A stretch of 64,000 nucleotides of DNA from Iris pallida. Its lineage: Eukaryota > Streptophyta > Magnoliopsida > Asparagales > Iridaceae. Under the pieces are notes generated by a model that was not told where the DNA came from, did not search any database, and worked only from the letters and a program-made list of their open reading frames with translations. The position numbers and the translations under genes are program-made. Within the stretch, counting starts at the first letter, position 1. The number at the start of each line of letters is the position of its first letter. The stretch is from positions 11,989,633 to 12,053,632 of the forward strand of contig JANAVB010023996.1 in NCBI GenBank assembly GCA_029216955.1, read 5' to 3'. Shown piece by piece: positions 33,530 to 47,330 of the stretch.

Positions 33530-35517
33530 GTCAAGCGCACGCGACCAATTTGAATTCCGTCAAAGCCTATATAACTACAAAGTCGTTACGCAGCTTTCGA
33601 TGCTTACAGTGCAAGACCATGTCGCCCGAATTGGCGGGACGCACGTCGTATCGGACAATTTTTCTATTTTTAAAACAGGTTTTTCTTGATTTCTATGAAC
33701 GAATTTCTCTGCCTACGATTAATGAAATTCAACACAACGAACTAGATTCTAAAGCCCTATATGTTATCTAAAAAGCTGTTCAAATAGATTTCTGAAAAAG
33801 TTAATGGATTAACAGTAATTTGCCTCCCAACTTGGGAGTTTGGACTGATTTGTGTCCGGTCTCGGGACGGGATTTTCATCGACTTTGAGTCGATTTTACG
33901 ATCTATCAAAGACGTCTACTTACAAACTAAAAGAATAGGTTTGAAGAGGGTTAGGTTGTGATCATACCTCAACAAACGGCTCGCGAAGGGATCGATCGTC
34001 GAGGGAGAAAAATCGTCGCGAAGTTTCTCCCTCCACCCGCCATTGCTGCTGTTCTATTTCTCTTCTAGGCCGCGCGCGGCTCTGTTGGCCGGCCGTTGGC
34101 CACGTGCGACGGTGCGCCTAGGGTCGGAAAGGCGTCGGCCAGGTGCCAGGGTAGTGGCACGGCTTAGGGATAGGTTTTAGGTGTTCATACATTCTCTCTC
34201 TCGTTCTCGAATATATGTTGTAAACCGTCGGGGGGGTGGGGTTTTCTTCCGCTTGGTTGAGGTTGGGGTATGCCTGGCTCGGCCTGGCTGGTTGTTCGGG
34301 CTGGGTTTTCTTGGGGCGGGCCTGAGAGCATGCCGGGCTGGGGTGAAGCTCGCGGTTTGTGGGGGCTGCTGGATTTGGGCTGAGCTCGGGCTCGCCTGGC
34401 TGGGCTGGCCCGGATTGGTTTGATTTATATTATTTTCTTTTCTTTTTCTTTTATTAATCCCACACATATATATCTATATATATATATATATAAATACTCA
34501 TGCACATATATACATACATATATATTTATTTATACATTCACACCTACATATATACTTGTATACACGTATATAATATATATATATATTTATATATACATAC
34601 ACACATATATATCTGTTATACAAAAATATATATATACCCCATATATTATATATATACATATACACGTATACCTATGTATATACGTATACATATACATAAA
34701 TACCAATATATATACATATCTATATATAATAAAATAATATCTATATACGCATATCTATGTCTATATATTTACACATATACACCCATGTAAATATATTCAT
34801 ATATAAATATATATTATTATGTATACGTACACATACACAATACACTATATTTATTTATCTTCATACGCATATATAATATATTTTTATATATTCATATTCA
34901 CATACACTTACACACATGTATCTTTACATCTAAATAATTCTATAATACCAATAACCCACTAAAATAATCCAAAGAGTTTTGGTGCACATATCTAGCCCTA
35001 GAAAAACTGTACCAATATTCTAAAACTATATTTAAAAATTAATAATACCCATTTTGTATAAATAACCAAATATTTAGAAAATATCATCAAGTCCACCAAA
35101 AAATCTAGGAAATGTCTGTACGTACCTAGAAGTATGTCCTTATAGGCTTGGACTTGGTTTGGGTTCAATCTGGACTAGTTTGGTACAACCGGGCTCCCTA
35201 AAACTCAATAATTTAATTAATAAATAAATAATCTTCGGTAAGGATTAAGTCGCAACTTGGCCTGATTTTCCTAGTTAGGACAATCCCATGGCTCAACATT
35301 TCTCTACCATGGCTAAACACTAGTCAAAGCACGCCAATGCACTATCCGTGCCATAATTCTTAGTCGTCTTGTACTCCAAAACTAAACCATGGTTAAAATC
35401 ATCTACCATAATAATTAACTATAAATAATCATTTATAATATTCTAAAATCACTATTAAAATCAAATAAAAAAATAAAAATAAAATATTTTAAGAATTTTT
35501 TGGGAAGGGGAGCTACA
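33530..35517 (-). repeat. Probable fragment of another long LTR (minus orientation)
   Basis: The minus strand begins TGTAGCTCCCCTTCCC at 35517, an LTR-like start. It then has an AT-rich part, a TA-rich tract (about 34430-34930), a GC-rich tract (about 34030-34400) and AT-rich DNA to 33530, a layout like the C and E LTRs. No partner LTR or target duplication is visible, and the left part may lie beyond element A. ORFs here are low-complexity artefacts. Confidence 0.35.
34430..34930. repeat. TA/TATATAC-rich low-complexity tract
   Basis: Runs of (TA)n mixed with TACATA and CACATA words for about 500 bp. Tyr/Ile/His-rich ORFs across it are a compositional artefact. Confidence 0.85.
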
Positions 35518-36678
35518 ATCATGCCAGTGGAATTGGGATAGGCGAACTTGTTTGGTTGTATAAAAATTAGAACGCGTTGTATATGGTCAATAGACTTGGA
35601 TGTATGGCCCGTGCACGGGAGTGCTTCCTTTGAACGTAGGATCTCTGGGGCGCCGGGACCGTTTGACCGCGGAGGGAATTAAGGGGTATTGGTGGTGCAC
35701 TTCATTCAGATGGTTCGCGCCCTCCTATTGATGTGATAAGCCACAATACCAGTAAGTTTGGGATCCTTTGAGTAGTGGGCTACCAACCCGTGCAAAAGCG
35801 ATCGTCGACTTATAAGTTAAGATACCAGTCTATTACGCCCCGGAACGTCGTGACCTTTATATAGATAGGACCGGTAGGCTAAGACTAGCATTAGGTGCTG
35901 GCACAGAGCCAGCCGGCCTTATGCTTACGTTATGTTTGCTTGGTTGGCTACGTGATTAGTATAATTAGTTATGCAAATTTTTAATGATTGCTGGCTAGGC
36001 GAAACGAGGCAAAGATAGGGACGATCACCATGTTTATGTTCATATTATGTCTAACTGTATCTGTTGCAGGGACACGATATTGGATACAATTATGATTTAG
36101 TTCCTATCGATAACTGCTTGAATATTGCCATGAAACTGATCCAAAGGCTAAATAGAAAGATCACCAATTAAAGATGCATGCTTCACTAAATTTACTTAGT
36201 GTTAGATTAGTCGAGTGAGTCTTGATCAGTGCAGCGAGGATAAAAGCAGTAATTCCTCTAGTTTGCTTGCAGGTTCAGGATATGTTCGGCTCGGGGTGGG
36301 GCTTGGCTTGGATGCGCCGAGGCATAGAGTCCTTAGTATTTTGAGGCGAGCTACCGTATTGGCATTCTGACTTACAACATTGAGATGTTCGGCCGAAGAC
36401 TACTTGTTGGCTATAAAGATGCATAATGTATGGAACAATGTAATCCTTTGTGAGATAGAGAGATCATGAGCATTGTAGCTAGTTGGCATATTCAGTTGGG
36501 CTGTTCAAGGCTTTGTAATCTCAGTTTATTATTAATAAAAGAGATAAACTTACGCGATCCTGTTATCTTATCTTGCACGAGGGTAACTTCAGGCTTGTGC
36601 GGTATCACGCCCCAGTGAGGACGATGATTAGGATGAAATCTAGCGAGGACGAGTAATTTTCAAGGTCGAGGCGTGACA
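35518..36678 (+). repeat. LTR-like non-coding remnant ending in GGCGTGACA
   Basis: No long ORF. The end (GAGGCGTGACA at 36678) is typical of plant gypsy LTR termini, and AATAAA-type words (about 36528-36545) precede it. The following bases show no primer-binding site. Likely a solo or truncated LTR. From 36679 to 37162 I see nothing recognisable beyond AT-rich sequence that may hold a decayed start of element F. Confidence 0.35.
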
Positions 36679-37162
36679 CTGTGCATATCAAGATCAAAGC
36701 AGAGGAATTGATGGTATCTTACACTGACAAAAATGTGGCACATGACACAGATATACGTATATATATTAACAAGCGTAGGGCATAATTTCTTCCATCGAGT
36801 CATATGGCATGCTTGATAAGTATAAAATAGTCTGTGCCTGCCACCAATCGGTATTCAGTAAAGGCTTCTAAAATCAAGAATCCTCTCACTTATGCCAACG
36901 AACTCAGCACTTCCTTGTATACTCGAGGACCCAAAATCTTAGGAATAGAAACCGTATTCCTAATATAATCAGGGAATATATGCCTTCTTCTTCCTCTCCT
37001 ATCAATGTAACTGATCTCTGTGAAATTCTTGTATAAAAGCGGAAGACTGCAGGTCCATCTCATGCAACTATAACTCTACATCAGGAACACCACTGTAATC
37101 AACATCATGAAATAGTAATCAAGTGCTACTATGAATCAGCTAAACGGTCTATTTTTGACCGC

Positions 37163-40129
37163 TTGAATTATACTCGAGCTTCTGAATTAATCATTGTGGA
37201 TGAAGACGAATTGCTATTCGCCTCAGTTAACATGACTTCTCGTGGTACTGGGATTGGAAGACGTCCAAGATGTAACTCACCCCACACCCCCAGTCAACAA
37301 TACCTTGATCGACTATGTGACTCCGGCAAAGGTATTTACCAGAACACACGAACAAGAAATCAAAGTTTCATCGGTCAAAAGAATCTTTCTATTCCTAACA
37401 TTAGGGGTAGCAACATACCAGACTTCGATGCTGATAGTGAATATTCTGATCGGACTATATTGTTCACCAGCTCATCCTCAGTGTCCAGAGAAGTATCTGT
37501 CTACGTCACCAACGAAAAGCAAGACGCTTGCAGTTTGGCTATCCAAGAGCAAAAAATTGCTGCTCTGGAGGCTAACCTAAAAGCCATGGCTGATATGGTT
37601 ACGAGCATGCAAACAATGAATATGACACAACATGGTGTTCCGTTAGTTTTGAATCCAATTCCAACCCAAGAATATGTAGCAGTTTCTGTACCTACCAACA
37701 TTGCCCTGGGGTACAATTACCTCTCATTGCTATTGTGCCAGCTCAGGTTGCCCCAAGTCATTTCGATACTGGGGTGGTACTTATCACACAGTTCTGTGTC
37801 CCAATCCATCAAACCAGTCTACTACCCCTCCAACGTCTGGAGACCCTTTGGAGGCAGTCAAGCTCCTAAGGAATCAGTTTGAAGATTTCAAGCAAAATAA
37901 GGATTTACATAAACTAGGGATCAAATAACCCTATCCTGCTGTGTGGAAGGAAGTTATGTTCCCACCTAAATATTAGTTGTCGCCCATAATATTGTTTAAC
38001 GGTAGCACATCTCTGAGTCAGTATATCAACCCCTTCACGATGTTGACTAATCATCTTCAGCGGAACGATGCTCTACTCACTAGAGTATTCGTCGGATATT
38101 TACAGGTGTTGCCTATGATTGGTATCATAGCTTGTCAGATGGTTGCATAACGTCCTTTGTAGCATTAAAACAGATGTTTCTTGAACGGTTCTATGAAAAA
38201 ATGAATGACATGACCATGTCAGGCGTTACTAAAATTAAATAAAGTCCAAATGAAACCGCTGAACATTTCATAGAGCGCTTTCGTCGAAAAGCACTCAAAA
38301 TGCCCTTGGGTACTCCTAATGCATTGACCATAGATACTTACAAATCAAACTTATTACCTATAGTCAGCATGTGGACGGGACCCACACAATTCCAAGATTT
38401 GGGTTCCTTCATAGTAAGTGCCAGGGCAGCTGAAGGCAGTGTTGATAAGTTCAAGTAGCTAGGCATCCTGATGCCTAATCTCGACAAAGATGAACATCCT
38501 GCTACCAACAGTAGTGGTCGTCAAAACAACCATAAAGGTAAAAAAGCCTTGGCCATCAACGTGAGTCAATCAGCACCTGTTATAATGGCACCTCCGCAGA
38601 GAGCACCATGTCCCAAAAAGGGGTATCGCTTTGATGAAGACGACATCTTGAACATATTCGATTGTCTGATCAAAAGCAACAAACTTTAATTGCCCGAAGC
38701 TAAACGGTCGGATGAAGTAGGTAAAACTGATGATCCTAAATATTGTATGTATCATTGGTTCCTGAGGCATCCAACCAGGATGTACCGCATACTCAAAGGA
38801 AAGATTCAAGAGCTTATCAATACCAATGCAATCACTCTTCAACAAGAAAAAAAGTCGGTGACTGCCAATGTTTTCTTTCTACAGTTCGGTGACTTTCTTG
38901 CTCAACAGATACATGATGGTGTTGTTCCCATCCCAAAGGCTACCTTGGAGATCGTCAACCTCTCGCCGGCAAGAAGTGATGGCTTATTTTTTTCAACCAG
39001 CAGAGGCAAAATCATATGGATTTACCCCTATTTGGTAGCTGACCTTCAACCAAATAAATCTCCTTCTTATGCCAAGTCAAATAAGATGGCCAAGTATAAG
39101 TTATGCCATATAACTTCAAGTGAATCTACGTCACTGGATGGTCATGTTCTTCCACTAAACACCACATTCATTCCAGTGGCAACTTTGCTTCTTTCTTCGA
39201 CGAATGTGTCACTAAAGCCAGAGATGAAATACCAACCAGAATTCCAACAATATAGTCATCAGTCTCGGAACTGATGCTGAAGATAGGATACGATTTACAG
39301 AAAGCTCCTGGCTTGAATGACAGAAAAGGGTCTCTGATGCCTCTTTCACTGCGTCTTCAAGATAATCAGTCTCGTATAGGCCTGGGATTTTGGACAGCTC
39401 ATTCATCTCCCCAAAGTAAGAAATTTTTTAAAATTAAGACACGAGTGAAAGATTGCAACATGGTTTCTTTCTCGCGTATTCCGGAAGAAGAAACCATGGC
39501 TAGTACCAGGTCGAGAAAACTCTATCTTAGAGATTACCCAGAAGGGAAAAAGAATGTATTCACTCCTTGTCCTGTATCCCATGTTCCTCCGTCACCATCT
39601 CCTCATGTTTTTGATACCCTTACAACATCAGCTGCACCAGCTGATTTGGGTCCTTGTAAACCGATAATAGCTGATAAAGGCAAGCAACAAGTTCACTTTG
39701 ATAAGAACCTAAAGAAGACAACTCCATTGCAAGGACTCGAAAAACTGTATAATTTTAACCTATTATCTCAACTAGCCAATACTCCGACAAGATTATCAAT
39801 CTTTGAGCTCCTGCATCTCTCGAAGGAAACTCGAGAAACTTTAAGTAAGGCTTTGATACAAGCCGACGCTTGTTTGGCAAATCTCAAGAAACCAGGCAAA
39901 GAACCTGTGGCATGCTCTCATTGCCATAGCGTGATGGAAGTGATTCCTAATATCTCCTTCACGCAAGATGACATGTTAATGGAGGACAATCGACATGACC
40001 GACCTCTCTACTTTACAGGCTATGTCGACACAATAAAGGTCGATCGTATTCTGGTCGACTCTGGATCCGTACTTAGAATTATGTCGAAGACTCTGTTGGA
40101 TGTGCTGAAGATCCCAGTCTATTATCTTT
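37163..40129 (+). pseudogene. Element F: decayed Tat-type gag and protease, cut by element E
   Basis: Broken plus-strand frames follow the gag-pro order of A/B/D but are much more diverged. They show a region matching RYITYFEVTTDHLP (about 38010-38060), capsid-like YDWYHSLSDGCITSF and FLERFYEKMNDMTMS (about 38120-38230), a knuckle-like PKYCMYHWFLRHPTRMY (about 38730-38790), GLEKLYNFNLLSQLANTPTRLSIFEL (from about 39730), and a protease core VDRILVDSGSVLRIM with canonical D-S-G at 40057-40065. Several stops and frameshifts are present. Element E begins at 40130 inside the protease. No LTR for F is recognised. It is an older, distinct Tat family. Confidence 0.8.
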
Positions 40130-40757
40130 TGTAAAACCCCTAAATTTCTACTATATTTTTTATTATTAAATTTAGAACTGATTGAAAATTTTGTATTGTA
40201 CGTCACGTAGTCGTATTGTACGACGCGCACAAAATTTTATTTTTTGTAATTGCTCGACGAGTGCGAATATGTGCGAGCGTACATATTTTTAGATAAACAT
40301 TTTTCTATTTTTATAGTTTCAAGATAATATATATAATAATTATTTTTTAGCTATCAAAATTCCTAAATTTATGATTTTATTTATGAAAGCCTTTTCGTTT
40401 GTAACAGTTACTAATAATAAATAATATTCTTCATATGTATTTTTAATTATTTATTAGTGTATTTTAAAATAATAAATATTATTTTTGAAATTATTATTAT
40501 TTGTATTTTTGGAAAACATATTTTGAAATTAGTGTGGCAATTTAAATCTTGAATTAATTTTATGGATATATTTAAATAGCTAAAATAATATCTATGTTTG
40601 AAAAATTCATTTTTCCTATTTGGTTTTAAACTAAAAGAATTTAATTTAAATTAGATTTATATTTGGATTTGGATTTGATTGATTTTAAATTAAGTTGCGA
40701 ATTATCTATTTTGGGTTTAAACTATTCTAGTCCTTATCTAATTGGAAATTTCTACAT

Positions 40758-40769
40758 CCTATAAATAGG
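40758..40769 (+). promoter_or_regulatory. TATA box of element E 5' LTR
   Basis: CCTATAAATAGG, conserved as CCTATAAATATG at 45931-45942 in the second LTR. Likely transcription start around 40790-40800. Confidence 0.7.
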
Positions 40770-42118
40770 TAGGTACTCCTCCATAAATATCTAATCTCCA
40801 CAAATTTCTCTCCACCATAGTGTACGTGCATCGTGTCGGTGTCCATCTCTTCTGTGTCAGCCGTTACGGCCTCGGGTCCGACCCCGGTGTCTTTCTAATA
40901 GGTTATTCTTCTTTTTTACATATACAAATCCTTCCCTCTCCTCTGTGTCGAAAACCAGACACGACAAACATCCAATCCCTATCCCTAATCCTAAACTATG
41001 TCATATGTTCGGCTAGCACCCGCCACGACTATGGCCGCCCAGCTCCACACCGAACGCATCGTCCCAACCTTGGCATCCTACCGTTCCGACCACAACCAAG
41101 GCTTCCCCACCTGGTGTGACCTATCCGAAACACCAGAACCCATCACAAACCCCGAACATACGACCAACCTCCACCCCTGCCCGGTCATCACCGACCGAGC
41201 CTCCTCCCTCTCGTCGAGCCCCACAGACCTCCCCGTCACCGCAACACACCGCTGCCACCGCCAATCCCTTTCCCCAAGGCCAACCCGACCACCACCGTGG
41301 TCACCATCCGAAACACCACCGCCACCACGGCTATCGACACCACCCAAAAACCCTCCAAAACTTAAATACCCTTACCTCGTCGGAGCAGCGTCGTCGTGAG
41401 CTCCGCCGTAGACCAGCCGACAGCCTCCTCCTGGCCGCGGTTAACCACACCGCGCTTGAACCCCCGCCGACCGATCTCTCCTTGCGGAGCCCCGCCCTAG
41501 ACGTCGCCGCCCTAGCCGTGGCCGAGAAACCCTCCACCTGCGCGCCCATCGAAACTCTCTCCTCCACCTTGCCGCTTTCGTTGATCTCTCCCTCCGTCAC
41601 CGCACCGGCCTCCTCGACAGGAGCACCTCCCTACTCCGGCACCGACGCGCCTCCACCCAGCCCGGTCGTCGCCCCTCCGCCTTCCTCTACTCGTCCGCCC
41701 CTCTCCTCCGTTCGCGCCGTGCCACGCCGCTGGCCGATCCCGCTCCCCTCTCTCTCGCTCACTCGAACTCTCCTCTCCTCTTCCCTCTTCTTCACTCTCT
41801 CCTCCCTTCCTTTTGTTCTTTTTTTTTCTTTCTTTCCCTTGGTTTGTATTTGGGACACAGAGGCCTTTATTTTTTGTTGTTGTTGTCAAATTCACTTTTG
41901 AGTGAAGAGAACATGTGTCTCGAAGCTCGATTGTGGGTTTGGTTAACACGTTTCTATTCTTCTTATTTTATCATAGTTTTACTATAATATTAAATATTAA
42001 GTAGGATTTATACATATGAGCATCAACTGCTCTGTTTGTTTACTGTGTTACCCATTATTATTATTAGTTTAGATAACTTCTTTCTTGTCTTGTTGTTTTA
42101 TTTTGGTTATTTGCTTGT

Positions 42119-42119
42119 A

Positions 42120-42200
<81 letters not shown>
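42119..42200. repeat. (TTA)n microsatellite in E 5' LTR
   Basis: About 27 trinucleotides. The counterpart at 47299-47331 in the second LTR has about 11. Confidence 0.9.
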
Positions 42201-44315
42201 GTTATTTCTGATTTTACAGTATAAGTATTTTATAAAAAGTTATTTTTACTGTTAATATTATATGTACACTATGTATTATTATTGTCATTACTATTATTTT
42301 ATATATATTTTTATTATTATTAACTAAGAATTATGGTTAATGTAGTTATTATTAGAAATTGGTTTTTGTATAATTAGTTGTAATAAGATTTCAAAATTTC
42401 CTTCTAAATATATATACGCATGTATACAAATAATATATTTGGCTTGGCCTTTATTTTAAAATATGGTTTTAGAACCCTAGATAAATTTTTGAGTTAATAT
42501 TTAGTTGGAAATATTTTGACCCGCAAACCCAATGATGTTTTGACTCAAGTTAGGTTTGCCTTAAATAATTATTTTTGAATTATCTAAAACTATGTTTGAA
42601 AATATAGATTGAGCTAAAATATTATTTAACAAACTCAGAGTTTGCCTTAAAAAATTTCATTTTTAAGTATATATATCTAAATACTATTTTAGCTAATAAA
42701 AATATATTTTTGAGTATTATAAATAGTTTTTCTAAATCATATATATATTATTTATCTAAATTTCTTTCGACTATCCTTCCGTCCATAACTACGCACATTA
42801 TTCCTACCCTACTTCCAATTCTATCCTTTCTCCTATCGAACCTAACAAAATTAACCGTCCTGGACCCGATGGAACAGTCCGTGCCACTACCCGAGGTCAC
42901 CTTGTATAGTTGTTGCACCGAAGTTGTAGTTCGTGCCACCTTGATTATTGCAGCACCACCTCAGGCGTCAATCAGGCAAGACACCTTGTCATTTGCTGTT
43001 TATTTATTTTAGCTCATATTTTATGCATTATTCATTATTTTCTTTATGTAAAATAAACTGTGATACATGGCATAACCTTTTAGAACTTACTGTTTATTTA
43101 TATTTCCTGCTATGTATTAGTTTTCTTACACATTAAACCTATATTTAAGGGACCACCTTGTGTGTTGCATTCATAGGCCTTGACACATTTATTCCACGTT
43201 ATTGTGTGTCTCATATAGGACTTGGACATGCGTGATTGGCAGGCCACCAGTACGTATAAGCCGTGCGTTAGGAAGTAACTGCTAATAGAATTGCATGCTA
43301 GAAGACTTAGCAGTTATGAGTTGGCATTGGGCGGGGAGAACATGATTGGATGTTGACTACCACCCTATCTATCATAGACTCGCTCGCTACTGAGGAACAA
43401 TAGATAGACTATATGCTATAGACACGCTCGATACTGAGGAATAGTATATGGTGTTGTGACTCGCTACTGAGGTACTGCATTGGTATTTTCTTGACTTAAC
43501 CCGGTAGTCATACGACCATGAACTATTCTTAAAACTGCATTCACTGAGAATTGATTAGGCGACCTTATCCGTTAGGTACGAGTGCTTTTGGGTTGGGTAC
43601 TTGTATCTGACCATGGCTTGGAACAATAACTTGTCGCGAATTAGTTCGTCACATCTTGTCCTTATTTGGTTGTAGATGTGACTTACTACTTCGATGAGAA
43701 GGTGTTGAACCTTGTTGGGGTCTGGATACCATATTGTATTCATAGTATGGAAAGATATGTCACCGTGAATTAGTTTACCATCTCTTGTCCTTGTTTGGTT
43801 GGGGGGATGGTAAGCTAGTTCAATAGGTGTGTATTGGACCATGTTATAATTCAATTGACTTATTTATTTGAGCAATATTTATTCAGTTTATATGGCATGA
43901 TATTATGTGTCTTGCTACGTCCCTTTGAGGACCTGGTTATCTCTCCAGGTGTGTGCTCTTGTCTTTCGTAGGTGTTCTAGCTCTAGCCGTGATCATCGCT
44001 ATTTACTTCGAGGATGATTGCCCTTGGATCGTCTTCACTTCGCTCGCCAAAAATTTATTTCTTTTCTCATGTATTTTTCCTTTACTTATTGGTAGTGGAT
44101 TTGTCTCCGCCCAATATATTATACTAATGACAATTTATTATCGTTATATGATATCTTTTATTCATTTATTTTATGGATGAGATTAGTTATGGTTCTACTG
44201 CATTTTACAGCTTATGTATTCATACGAGGTTTCTATATATTAGAGTATACTTCGTATGTATACAGATGGTATGTCTACGTTCCTAGTCCTACATATATTG
44301 GGACTGGGCGTTACA

Positions 44316-45301
44316 TGTTTTATGGTGGCCCATGCAGGTCAAGATAAATTATTTGGTTACTTTACCGTACCAAGCAAGCCTGCGTATAGGATTAGAAGTC
44401 TAGGATCTCATCCACATACTTGACTTCTTTCCTAGATTTTATCCACCGTTTAACTCATTGATTTGCATCTTGCTTGATTCCTTCTTGCTAGAGATTGACC
44501 CTACTAGTTAGATGTCCCAAACACCCTTAGCTTAATTCTTTAAGTTGGGTAGAATACCCCACGACTTGACACACCCTTGACCATTAAGGGAATACAAATA
44601 GTATTATCTAGACCATAGAGACTAGAGGAATTCAACCCATTTGGTCAACCAAGCCTTGGTCAATAAAACCGTAGGATGATGGTATAGGAATAAACAAGGC
44701 TTAGATCCTTATTACTCTTAGACTATTGATATTTGTTTTTATTCATCTACCATCGTGCCTATATATTTTACTATCTAGACTAATAATGCTAATATAGCCT
44801 AGTTTTTGCAAGCTCAATTCTTTATCAAGCTTGTTCATGACGTATGTTATTGGATGCATCCACTAACCTATTGTCTACTCAGAACCGTTGCATGATGGTC
44901 TGATCAACCTAGTACACTTGGGTTCGCTTTTATCGATCATTCTACGTGGATGGGGACATAGCTAAACTTGTCCTTTAGAGTCCCATCCACGACTGCCTTG
45001 ACAATTCTTCTAAATTATTCGGTCGCCTTTGAACCACGTATTCGTACTCGATAATATCATATTTTGAACTCCTTATTGCTTTCGCCTTCACCTATTTTGG
45101 AAGGACGAAGGCATTATACTAGAACTTCCTCTAGCCTTTCTATCGATTATGACCATATCGTATTATTTTTCTATGATCTAGATCGCGATTTCTTACGGCA
45201 TGATTTTGTCATTGTTTGCTCCCCATCGATACCCCCTTATGTCTTCTCATCCCCTACTTATTCTTAATTTCGAGGACGAAATTCTTTTAAGTTGGGTAAG
45301 A
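44316..45301 (+). other. Element E internal region (986 bp, non-coding)
   Basis: It begins with an 8-nt gap and the box TGGTGGCCCATGCAGGTC (44323-44340) shared with element C, and ends with a PPT-like AAGTTGGGTAAGA (45289-45301). There is no ORF with similarity to gag or pol. The terminal ~35 bp match the 3' end box of element C. Confidence 0.8.
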
Positions 45302-47297
45302 TGTAAAACCTCTAAATTTCTACTATATATTTTTATTATTAAATTTGGTACTAATTTAAAATTTTGTATTGTACGTCGCATAGTCGTAGTGTACGTCGCG
45401 CATGAAATTTTATTTTTCGTAATTGCTCGACGAGTGCGAATATGTGCGAGTGTATATATTTTTAGAAAAATATTTTTTCTATTTTTATAGTTTCAAGCTA
45501 ATATATATAATAATTATTTTTTAGCTATCAAAATTCCTAAATTTATGATTTTATTTATGAAAGCCTTTTCGTTTATAACAGTTACTAATAATAAATAATA
45601 TTCTTCATATATATTTTTAATTATTTATTAGTGTATTTTAAATAATAAATATTATTTTTGAAATTATTATTATCTGTATTTTTGGAAAACATATTTTGAA
45701 ATTATTGTGGCAATTTAAATCTTGAATTAATTTTATGGATATATTTAAATAGCTAAAATAATATCTATGTTTGAAAAATTGATTTATCCTATTTGGTTTT
45801 AAACTAAAAGAATTTTATTTAAATTGGATTTATATTTGGATTTGGATTTGATTGATTTTAAATTAAGTTGCGAATTATCTATTTTGGGTTTTAATTATTC
45901 TAGTCCTTATCCAACTGGGAATTCCCACATCCTATAAATATGCAGGTACTCCTCCATAAATATCTTTTCTCCACAAATTTCTCTCCACCATAGTGTACGT
46001 ACATCGTGTCGGTGTCCATCTCTTCCGTGTCAGTCGTGACGGCCTCGGGTCCGACCCCGATGTCTTTCCAATAGGTTATTCTTTTTTTACATATACAAAT
46101 TCTTCCCTCTCCTCTGTGTCGACAACCCGACACGATAAACATCCAATCCTTAGCCCTAATCCCAAACTCTTCCATATGTCCGGCTAGCACCTGCCACCAC
46201 TGTGGCCGCCCACCTCCACACCGAATGCATCGTCCCAACCTTGCCATCCTACCGTCCCAACCACAGCCATGGCTACCCTACCTGGCGTGACTTAGCCGGA
46301 ACACCAGCAGCCATCACAAACCCCAAACCTAAGCCCAACCTCCACCCCTGCCCGGTCATCACCGACCGAGCCTCATCCCTCTCGTCGAGCCCCACAGACC
46401 TCCCCGTCATTGCAACACACCGCTGCCACCGCCAATACCTTTCCCCAAGGCCAACCCGACCACCAACGTGGTCACCATCCGAAACACCACCGCCACCATG
46501 ACTATCGACACCACCCAAAAGCCTCCCAAAACCTAAACACCCTTACCTCGCCGGTGCTGCGCCGTCGTGAGCTCCGCCGTAGACCAGCCGACCGCCTCCT
46601 CCTGGTCGCGATTAACCGCACCGCGCTTGAAACCCCGCCGACCGATCTTTCCTTGCCGAGCCTCGCCCTAGCCGTCGCCGCCCTAGCCGTGGCCGAGAAA
46701 CCCTCCGCCTGCGAGCCTATCGAAACTCTCTCCTCCACCTGGCCGCTTCCGCCGATCTCTCCCTCCGTCACCGCGCCGGCCTCCGCGACCGGAGCACCAC
46801 CCTACTCCGGCGCCGACGCGCCTCCACCCAGCCCGGTCGCCTCCCCTACGCCTTCCTCTACTCGTCCGCCCCTCTCCTCCGTTCGCGCCACGCCACGCCG
46901 CCGGCCGATCCCGCTCCCCTCTCTCTCGCTCACTCGAACTCTCCTCTCCTCTCCTCTTCCCTCTTCTTCACTCTCTCCTCCTCCTTCCTTTTGTTAATTT
47001 TTTTCTTTCTTTCCCTTGGTTTGTATTTGGGACACAGACCCCTTTATTTTGTGTTGTTGTTGTCAAATTCACTTTTGAGTGAAGAGAACATGTGTTTCGA
47101 AGCTCGATTGTGGGTTTGGGTTAACACGTTTCTATTCTTCTTATTTTATCATAGTTTTATTATAATATTAAATATTAAGTAGGATTTATACATATGAGCA
47201 TCAACTGCTCTGTTTGTTTACTGTGTTCTCCATTATTATTATTTTTTTAGATTACTTCTTTGTTGTCTTGTTGTTTCATTTTGGTTATTTGTTTGTA

Positions 47298-47330
<33 letters not shown>

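Larger units (their letters stand above)
40130..44315 (+). repeat. Element E 5' LTR (4186 bp)
   Basis: A TATA box CCTATAAATAGG is at 40758-40769. It is followed by a C/CT-rich leader (about 41010-41850), a (TTA)n tract (about 42119-42200) and AT-rich DNA to the end. U3 is about 0.65 kb, leaving about 3.5 kb of transcribed R-U5. ORFs in the C-rich leader are not preserved in the other LTR beyond the first part. Confidence 0.9.

Noticed and set aside
33421..33771. 116-residue plus-strand ORF across the A LTR boundary
   Set aside because: It spans the LTR start at 33529 and is built partly from repeated GAGCCGCATG motifs; not a gene.
34420..34790. Tyr/Ile/His-rich ORFs of about 100 residues
   Set aside because: They are translations of a TA/TACATA low-complexity tract.
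37501..37716. Minus-strand ORF over F gag
   Set aside because: Shadow of the plus-strand gag frame, which has clear homology to the A/B/D gag.
41116..41901. 261-residue Pro/Ser/Thr-rich ORF in E 5' LTR
   Set aside because: It lies in a C-rich LTR leader, is not collinear with the ORF in the second LTR, and has no recognisable domain; composition explains it.
42036..42224. Poly-tyrosine ORF
   Set aside because: Translation of the (TTA)n microsatellite.
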